IMG/VR virus record: IMGVR_UViG_3300025109_000071
Coordinates: 1-23,578 of that record
Source: a virus
Length of the DNA stretch: 23,578 bases
Reading direction: 5' to 3' (one strand)
The notes below the pieces were generated by a model, which saw only the letters and a list, made by a program, of their open reading frames with translations, was not told the DNA's origin and searched no databases. This document shows positions 19,872 to 23,578 of the stretch, piece by piece. The translations under genes and the position numbers were made by a program. Every line of letters begins with the position of its first letter. The first letter of the stretch is position 1.

Positions 19872-20726
19872 TTATGCTGCTCTTCTGTTCTTTTCTTGCA
19901 TTTCAACAAGATAATCTAAAGCTGCTTGCGCCTTGGCTGCGGCACTAAAAATAAATTTGTTATCTTTTCTTAGAATCCTAAGCCATGACTTGATGTAGAT
20001 AGCGTGATCATCTCGCGGAGTTGAATCTAATTTGAGACTGCCCATGTTAAATGCTGATCCAAGTTCCGCGATTAGCTCTTCATACGCATAATCTTTGCCG
20101 CCATAGCAGCCGTTCATATTACGATCTAACCTAGATTTATGTCCGGTGGCATGTGTGAGTTCGTGAAACAATACAGAATAATAGTTGTTCGTGTCTTTAA
20201 ATTGCCCTAACTCCGGCATGTGAACCTGATTAATTGAAGGAATGAAACAAGCACGATCAAATCCGTGCTTTATGTTTATACCAGAATTGTAGATAAAACT
20301 ATCAACATGTTCTATTGATTTATTATCATTTAATGGTATTATTTTGGGTTCATATCCGTCTACCTGAGAACAATTAAATACAGTCGAATATCTCATTAAG
20401 GGGATAGTTTTATCCTCTTCTGTCACTTTGTCTTTGATTTTGAGAGCTTTATAAAAAATTACCGGATAGCCTTTCGAGCCTTTTTGAACTTGCGCTCCTA
20501 TTGATTCCCATTGTTTATATGTGGCGAACTCTAACGTATTGAATCCTGATAAACCAAGCCAAAGTGTATTGATACCATGGTATTGCTTGTGAGTTACTGC
20601 ATTTTTTGGTATCTCTCCTAGAGTAAACCAAGGTTGGCTGTAATCTGAAGATTCGCATGTTTCCAATTGTTCTATTATTCTGTCCGTTATACGTTGGCGT
20701 AAATTGTCAATATTATTCGTTTTCAT
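19872..20726 (-). CDS. ardC: ArdC-type antirestriction protein (ssDNA-binding domain plus zincin)
   Basis: A 284-residue protein of the ArdC family, which protects incoming DNA against restriction. The N-terminal ssDNA-binding domain (about 1-125) includes QPWFTLGEIPKNAVTHKQYH (31-50), GINTLWLGLSG, KQWESIGAQVQKGSKGYPVI (71-90) and the TVFNCSQVDG end. The C-terminal zincin-like domain has HELTHATGHKSRLDR (188-202; H188, E189, H192) and YEELIAELGSAF (215-226), which supplies the third ligand. Length and domain order are normal. AGGGGATAAATATA precedes the ATG. It is the one recognisable host-defence counter gene of the leftward accessory operon; early entry expression would suit its role. Confidence 0.92.
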   Translation of the reverse strand: MKTNNIDNLRQRITDRIIEQLETCESSDYSQPWFTLGEIPKNAVTHKQYHGINTLWLGLSGFNTLEFATYKQWESIGAQVQKGSKGYPVIFYKALKIKDKVTEEDKTIPLMRYSTVFNCSQVDGYEPKIIPLNDNKSIEHVDSFIYNSGINIKHGFDRACFIPSINQVHMPELGQFKDTNNYYSVLFHELTHATGHKSRLDRNMNGCYGGKDYAYEELIAELGSAFNMGSLKLDSTPRDDHAIYIKSWLRILRKDNKFIFSAAAKAQAALDYLVEMQEKNRRAA

Positions 20727-20781
20727 TATATTTATCCCCTAGTCTGTATAAGGTGGTTTAACAGTCTTACAATCGCTCCGA

Positions 20782-21030
20782 TCACTTTTCAATCGAAGGA
20801 ATGTGACTGTTGACGAAAACATCGATCAGTTTAGTTCTGATTTCTGCTGGTAACGTTTCAAAGACTTCGTTTAGTTCCGCAAGATCATCCTGAGTCAGGA
20901 TAAACATATTATCGTTCTCGTCTGTCGTTTTAAGGCACTCTGGTAGATTTTTATTCCAATGGGCTAATACTGAGACTATTAGCCCAATTCTGTCACTTGA
21001 AGATGTTATATTTTCTACATTATTAGCCAT
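20782..21030 (-). CDS. Unknown small acidic protein (82 residues)
   Basis: No recognised domain. It contains RIGLIVSVLAHWNKNLPECL (14-33), then acidic helices (LTQDDLAELNEVFETLPAE). The ATG follows GGGGATTTTAAC. It lies just upstream of ardC in the same direction and is probably co-transcribed with it. Nothing suggests membrane or metal binding. Confidence 0.65.
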   Translation of the reverse strand: MANNVENITSSSDRIGLIVSVLAHWNKNLPECLKTTDENDNMFILTQDDLAELNEVFETLPAEIRTKLIDVFVNSHIPSIEK

Positions 21031-21040
21031 GTTAAAATCC

Positions 21041-21071
21041 CCTATTTTTGATTTAAAAAATTAATACTACT
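21041..21071. repeat. 31-bp exact repeat, copy 2 (copy 1 at 19093-19123)
   Basis: Identical to 19093-19123. It covers the spacer between two leftward genes, including the stop region of the upstream one and the CAAAAATAGG start of the leader of the downstream one. Confidence 0.95.
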
Positions 21072-21270
21072 TCGTTTCTTCTAGTCTGTTTTCATCTATT
21101 CTATGACATAAGACTTCATAAACTTCATCAACAGAATAATCTATAAAATCATTTCTATAATTAAAATCATCATCATTGTAATTGTGTATAGATACTTTAA
21201 TCATTGAATGATGAACATTAATAAACATAAAATAATCTTTATATTCTTTTTTGTATTCCTTTAATAGCAT
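21067..21270 (-). CDS. Unknown small protein (67 residues)
   Basis: Start taken at ATG 21270 (MLLKEYKKEYKDYFMFINVH), 1 nt after the stop of the upstream gene; an ATG at 21312 is in frame but would overlap that gene by 41 nt. The protein is rich in Tyr, Asp and Asn (IHNYNDDDFNYRNDF) and ends HRIDENRLEETK. No domain recognised. Translation is probably coupled to the upstream gene, since no good binding site is seen. Confidence 0.6.
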   Translation of the reverse strand: MLLKEYKKEYKDYFMFINVHHSMIKVSIHNYNDDDFNYRNDFIDYSVDEVYEVLCHRIDENRLEETK

Positions 21271-21271
21271 T

Positions 21272-21589
21272 TTAGTAGATCCCAAAGTGGGTGAAATTAA
21301 ACGGAACGTCATCTACTGCATCAATATAAACCTTAGCACCCGCATCAGTAATGGTTACTGTATCTTCATTTGGCTCGCATCCCTTGTGTGAACGCACCAA
21401 GCCTTTGTTATTTAAAGATGCGATTATTCCACCTAATGATCTTTCTGTAATTCCCTCAGACTGTATTTCTTCATCGGAGATGTTATAGAATATTGAAAAA
21501 GTCCATATTGTATCGGTTAGTTGGTCACCATACTCAGAACGGTCGATTGCTTTTAATACTGCTAATTCTTTTTTAGTTAATGTTGTCAT
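21272..21589 (-). CDS. Winged-helix-like protein, possible regulator
   Basis: A 105-residue protein. MTTLTKKELAVLKAIDRSEY opens a helix; ERSLGGIIASLNNKGLVRSH (about 49-68) looks like the recognition helix and start of the wing in MarR/winged-helix proteins, and DTVTITDAGAKVYIDA completes the wing (the VTxxG step). Related unknown proteins are common in phages and plasmids. As first gene of the leftward accessory operon, behind a promoter with an operator-like palindrome, it is a candidate autoregulator. GAGGGGGATT precedes the ATG. Confidence 0.6.
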   Translation of the reverse strand: MTTLTKKELAVLKAIDRSEYGDQLTDTIWTFSIFYNISDEEIQSEGITERSLGGIIASLNNKGLVRSHKGCEPNEDTVTITDAGAKVYIDAVDDVPFNFTHFGIY

Positions 21590-21634
21590 TTAGAATCCCC
21601 CTCTGTATTAGATTAATATTAATTACATAGACAA

Positions 21635-21696
21635 GTATTACAAACGTATGACATACTTGCCAATGAGAAAATATTAAATACCCATGAGATAAAATG
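21635..21696 (-). promoter_or_regulatory. Leftward promoter with palindrome and paired 21-bp-spaced repeats
   Basis: On the minus strand TTGGCA (21663-21658) and TAATAC (21640-21635) are 17 nt apart. GTATGACATAC (21646-21656), an 11-bp palindrome, fills the spacer. Upstream, ATGAGAAAATAT at 21663-21674 and a degenerate copy (CATGAGATAAAAT, 21683-21695) are 21 bp apart, two DNA turns. The same architecture is found at 23092-23153. Confidence 0.55.
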
Positions 21697-21712
21697 ACTA
21701 AAAATAGTAGAC

Positions 21713-21739
21713 AAAAAAAAACCCGCAACAAGGCGGGTT
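21713..21739 (-). terminator. Leftward Rho-independent terminator (copy 1)
   Basis: Read leftward: AACCCGC, loop CTTGTT, GCGGGTT, then a T-run (nine A on the plus strand, two of them within the stem). It ends the short leftward gene at 21773-21958. It is part of a 32-bp segment identical to 22449-22480. Confidence 0.9.
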
Positions 21740-21772
21740 AAGTGGGGGGATTGTTTAGTTGTTAGCTATTGG

Positions 21773-21958
21773 TTAACTGTAATTCACTACAATTTTCATG
21801 ATATTGAATTCTGGCTGGATCAGATTGTCTGGATAACGCCTATCTACTATAGATGCAACGCTATTAAGTGACAGTCTGCCATTGTGCCGAAATCGTTTGA
21901 ATTCGCGCATTGACTGACTATGACCAGAGTTGTTAAATAATTGGATTGTAGTTTTCAT
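21773..21958 (-). CDS. Unknown small basic protein (61 residues)
   Basis: MKTTIQLFNNSGHSQSMREF, then KRFRHNGRLSLNSVASIVDR and a short C-terminus. The spacing of Leu, Arg and Ser is compatible with a small DNA-binding protein, but no HTH can be claimed. AGGGGTAAGAA precedes the ATG. It stands alone between a terminator and the divergent small-terminase gene. Confidence 0.6.
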   Translation of the reverse strand: MKTTIQLFNNSGHSQSMREFKRFRHNGRLSLNSVASIVDRRYPDNLIQPEFNIMKIVVNYS

Positions 21959-22085
21959 TTCTTACCCCTATTTGAAGTTGCTTGCAATGTAGTCATAATT
22001 AAATACTAGTACAGTCAGATCATATAATCAAGTAAAATCATTCAAAATCGTACAAATAAACCAAAATAATAGCAGACACTAACCA

Positions 22086-22478
22086 ATGGCTAGACCCACT
22101 AAGTATACGACTGAATTAGTCAATAAAGCACGGCATTATGTTGATAATTATGAGGATTACGATGATTTAATCCCTAGCGTGGCTGGCTTGGCGAGTGTTG
22201 TTGGTACTTGCAGAGAGACATTGCACGTTTGGGCGAAGCAAGATGGGAAGAAGGAGTTATCTAACATATTAAGAGAACTAAAGACAGAACAAGAGCGTGT
22301 ACTTATATCCAACGGTTTAAATAACACATTTAACCCAACTATAGTCAAGCTTGTGTTGGGCAAGCATGGCTATTCTGACAAACAACAACTTGAACACTCG
22401 GGTGAAGTTAAAATAGAGCGCGTCATGTATACGGACCAGAAGAACGGGCAAAAAAAAACCCGCAACAAGGCGGGTTAA
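22086..22478 (+). CDS. terS: Terminase small subunit / DNA-packaging protein
   Basis: A 130-residue protein resembling P22 gp3-type small terminase subunits, which recognise the packaging site and present DNA to the large subunit. The opening MARPTKYTTELVNKARHYVD is typical, then IPSVAGLASVVGTCRETLHV (29-48), an HTH-like DNA-binding part, and FNPTIVKLVLGKHGYSDKQQ (82-101), the usual C-terminal block. The end is basic (KNGQKKTRNKAG). No Shine-Dalgarno is seen before the ATG. Unusually, it is separated from the large-subunit gene by about 1 kb with two opposing genes and a repeat region. Its last eight codons double as a terminator on the other strand. Confidence 0.8.
   Translation: MARPTKYTTELVNKARHYVDNYEDYDDLIPSVAGLASVVGTCRETLHVWAKQDGKKELSNILRELKTEQERVLISNGLNNTFNPTIVKLVLGKHGYSDKQQLEHSGEVKIERVMYTDQKNGQKKTRNKAG
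22450..22476 (-). terminator. Leftward terminator (copy 2) inside the terS 3' end
   Basis: The same hairpin as at 21713 (AACCCGC/GCGGGTT plus T-run on the minus strand). Here the sequence encodes KKTRNKAG and the stop of terS. It would end transcripts of the two leftward genes at 22495-23060. Confidence 0.9.
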
Positions 22479-22494
22479 GTAGGATCAAGGAGAA

Positions 22495-22683
22495 CTAACG
22501 CTTATATATTCGCATTGCTTCACGTTCAATATAATACATTGGACACATCGTACATTGATAACCGTACTTAATGCAATTATCATCAACCGGAAACGCATCA
22601 CTGAGATTGCAGCCAAAGCCATCAATTGCATTAACAGCCATTTCTTCTATCTCGTCTTCGTAAAATGTTTTAGTTGTCTTCAT
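22495..22683 (-). CDS. Unknown small cysteine-containing protein (62 residues)
   Basis: MKTTKTFYEDEIEEMAVNAI, then four Cys (C24, C37, and CTMC at 44-47) that could bind zinc, ending in EREAMRIYKR. GGGGTATAAAT precedes the ATG. The N-terminus MKTTKTF is shared with the small gene at 19236, and the leader resembles that of the gene at 23060. It lies in a two-gene leftward unit. No function recognised. Confidence 0.65.
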   Translation of the reverse strand: MKTTKTFYEDEIEEMAVNAIDGFGCNLSDAFPVDDNCIKYGYQCTMCPMYYIEREAMRIYKR

Positions 22684-22697
22684 ATTTATACCCCTTG

Positions 22698-23060
22698 TTA
22701 AAAGCTCTGAATGATAAATGATTTGTCATTAATTGGAATTAAGGTGGTACGGTCGCTTATTTCGTCACGCGCTGCTTGATTCAGATCCGCCCTTGATAGT
22801 CGTGCCAAGCCAGCCATGTCGATATAATAATGATAATTTAGAACATGCGGATAATCGGATCTAAACTCCGTCAGGTCTTTATATTCGGTGAATTCACAGC
22901 ATAATGAGATCACATCAAGCGTTGTTTCGTGGTTGCAATCTTCGTCCATCTGTTCGATCCAATCGAAGAGTGCCATCCTTCCTTCGATTGAAAAGTTATC
23001 GGAGCGATCCATTTTATCAAATGCGCGAATAAAATCATCTTGTGTAACTATTGTTTTCAT
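22698..23060 (-). CDS. Conserved unknown phage/plasmid protein (120 residues)
   Basis: MKTIVTQDDFIRAFDKMDRS (1-20), FSIEGRMALFDWIEQMDEDC and LDVISLCCEFTEYKDLTEF (about 48-66) match a widespread small family of mobile elements and phages, which I remember by its LDVIxLCCxFTEY block; no activity is established. The C-terminal half (ARLSRADLNQAARDEISDRT) is helical and the end has IPINDKSFIIQSF, also typical. First gene of a two-gene leftward unit; GAGGGGTATAAGT before the ATG. Confidence 0.75.
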   Translation of the reverse strand: MKTIVTQDDFIRAFDKMDRSDNFSIEGRMALFDWIEQMDEDCNHETTLDVISLCCEFTEYKDLTEFRSDYPHVLNYHYYIDMAGLARLSRADLNQAARDEISDRTTLIPINDKSFIIQSF

Positions 23061-23091
23061 ACTTATACCCCTCTCAGATTAAAGATTATTT

Positions 23092-23153
23092 ATAGTAAGA
23101 CTTATGTCATACACTTACACATGAGAAAATATCAAATAACCATGAGAAAATAT
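23092..23153 (-). promoter_or_regulatory. Leftward promoter region with palindrome-like element and repeat pair A
   Basis: CATGAGAAAATAT at 23120-23132 and 23141-23153 are exact copies 21 bp apart. TTATGTCATAC (23102-23112) is a near-palindrome as in the 21635 region. A -10-like TACTAT (minus strand, 23097-23092) lies 17 nt from a poor -35 (GTGTAA), as expected for an activator-dependent promoter. Confidence 0.5.
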
Positions 23154-23160
23154 TACTAAA

Positions 23161-23225
23161 GTCAACCCCTGGTCAACCCCTGGTCAACCCCTGGTCAACC
23201 CCTGGTCAACCCCTGGTCAACCCCT
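23161..23225. repeat. Array of six 11-bp direct repeats
   Basis: GTCAACCCCT occurs six times at 11-bp period (unit GGTCAACCCCT; AGGGGTTGACC on the other strand), without any mismatch. One unit is about one helical turn, so all copies face the same side of the DNA. It lies exactly between the two CATGAGAAAATAT pairs. Confidence 0.97.
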
Positions 23226-23238
23226 GAAACACAATACA

Positions 23239-23272
23239 CATGAGAAAATATCAAATATCCATGAGAAAATAT
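23239..23272. repeat. Repeat pair B (CATGAGAAAATAT twice, 21 bp apart)
   Basis: Exact copies at 23239-23251 and 23260-23272, in the same orientation and spacing as pair A, 119 bp away. It ends 4 bp before the ATG of the rightward gene at 23277, so any bound protein would cover that gene's ribosome binding region. Confidence 0.95.
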
Positions 23273-23276
23273 TAGC

Positions 23277-23480
23277 ATGATGAAAAAAATAACCCTACCC
23301 AACAGCAAGGTGAATGCGGCAAAAAAGACAATCTTGGAGATCCTTAATCATGAGTATTACACCCCCAGAGACGGTGAACGTACTTATTGCCAATCAGATG
23401 AACACGAAGCCGAAGATGATAAGGAATATGAGTTGGCGAACAATCTGGATAGGTATGAAGAATTACAATTTGATGATTGA
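23277..23480 (+). CDS. Unknown small acidic protein ahead of the large terminase
   Basis: A 67-residue protein: basic start (MMKKITLPNSKVNAAKKTIL), acidic end (HEAEDDKEYELANNLDRYEE). No family recognised. Two ATGs stand in tandem (23277, 23280). The only purine-rich site upstream is GAGAAAA in the repeat, so translation may be weak or regulated. It is followed after 11 nt by the large-terminase start, suggesting co-transcription. Confidence 0.55.
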   Translation: MMKKITLPNSKVNAAKKTILEILNHEYYTPRDGERTYCQSDEHEAEDDKEYELANNLDRYEELQFDD

Positions 23481-23491
23481 TCTTAACAATA

Positions 23492-23578
23492 GTGCAGATA
23501 CCGCATAATTGGAAGCCTAGAGACTATCAGTTACCCGCATGGGGTTATCTTGAACACAGAGGCAAGCATGCTGAACTA
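23492..23578 (+). CDS. terL: Terminase large subunit, 5' end (partial)
   Basis: The last 29 codons of the window, from GTG 23492: MQIPHNWKPRDYQLPAWGYL, then EHRGKHAEL. IPxNWxPRxYQxxxWxYLExGGKxA is the characteristic start of phage large terminase subunits, just ahead of the Walker A ATPase motif, which would lie beyond the window. Stops upstream in the same frame exclude an earlier start. No strong Shine-Dalgarno is visible. The protein powers DNA packaging and cuts concatemers. Confidence 0.85.
   Translation, partial: MQIPHNWKPRDYQLPAWGYLEHRGKHAEL

Noticed and set aside
23120-23272. CRISPR array from the repeated units
   Set aside because: The 11-bp units are true tandem repeats without spacers, and the 13-bp pairs have fixed short gaps; no 25-40-bp repeats with unique spacers and no cas genes.

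Overview
The window is a stretch of a tailed double-stranded DNA phage or prophage genome (class Caudoviricetes). Three genes near the left end resemble internal virion / DNA-ejection proteins of podoviruses and sit next to a T7-like tail-fibre N-terminus, so a short-tailed phage is the best guess. AT-rich DNA, Shine-Dalgarno-led genes packed into ATGA-coupled operons and two sites that look like gammaproteobacterial sigma-E/AlgU promoters suggest a gammaproteobacterial host. No host gene, tRNA or rRNA was seen. The right edge cuts the start of the large terminase gene and the left edge cuts a gene ahead of the ejection proteins, so the window is one side of a phage genome without capsid, portal or polymerase genes.

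Layout. 1-8007 (+): end of an unidentified gene, a GNAT acetyltransferase-like protein, three ejection-type proteins, the tail fibre and a companion gene. 8008-10233 (-): leftward recombination operon with an ERF-family annealing protein, SSB and small acidic or cysteine-rich proteins; its start has been duplicated around a minisatellite ORF. 10234-10427: divergent control region with a leftward promoter covered by an inverted repeat, and a rightward promoter that predicts a leaderless mRNA for a 61-residue Cro/C1-like protein. 10614-11163: a terminator, then a sigma-E-like promoter followed at once by a highly structured RNA leader. 11164-15146 (+): middle operon with zinc-ribbon proteins, a NinG-like protein, a DNA methyltransferase, a chimeric methyltransferase remnant, a NusG-like antitermination factor and a PP-loop (PAPS-reductase-like) protein. 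15234-17875 (+): a second sigma-E-like promoter, then a lysis operon (small membrane protein, M23 endopeptidase, DEDDy exonuclease, HExxH protein, 3-TM holin, small membrane protein). 17885-21958 (-): accessory genes with an ArdC-type antirestriction protein, probable DNA-binding proteins and many small unknowns. 22086-23578: small terminase gene, two opposing small genes, a repeat-rich control region, one small gene and the start of the large terminase.

How it fits together. ERF and SSB would serve recombination; ArdC, the methyltransferase and perhaps the PP-loop protein would protect DNA from host restriction; the Cro/C1-like, NusG-like, RHH-like and winged-helix-like proteins are the visible regulators. 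No integrase is present, so temperate or lytic lifestyle cannot be decided.

The most unusual features are: (i) two promoters with the same 16-nt geometry and ECF-like boxes; (ii) the structured RNA after the first of them; (iii) paired 13-bp repeats at 21-bp spacing at three places, plus an array of six 11-bp repeats between the two terminase genes; (iv) repeated rearrangements that copy gene-start segments; and (v) chains of micro-ORFs (6-24 residues) that bridge gaps by ATGA overlaps. All functional statements come from reading motifs by eye; no database search was possible.
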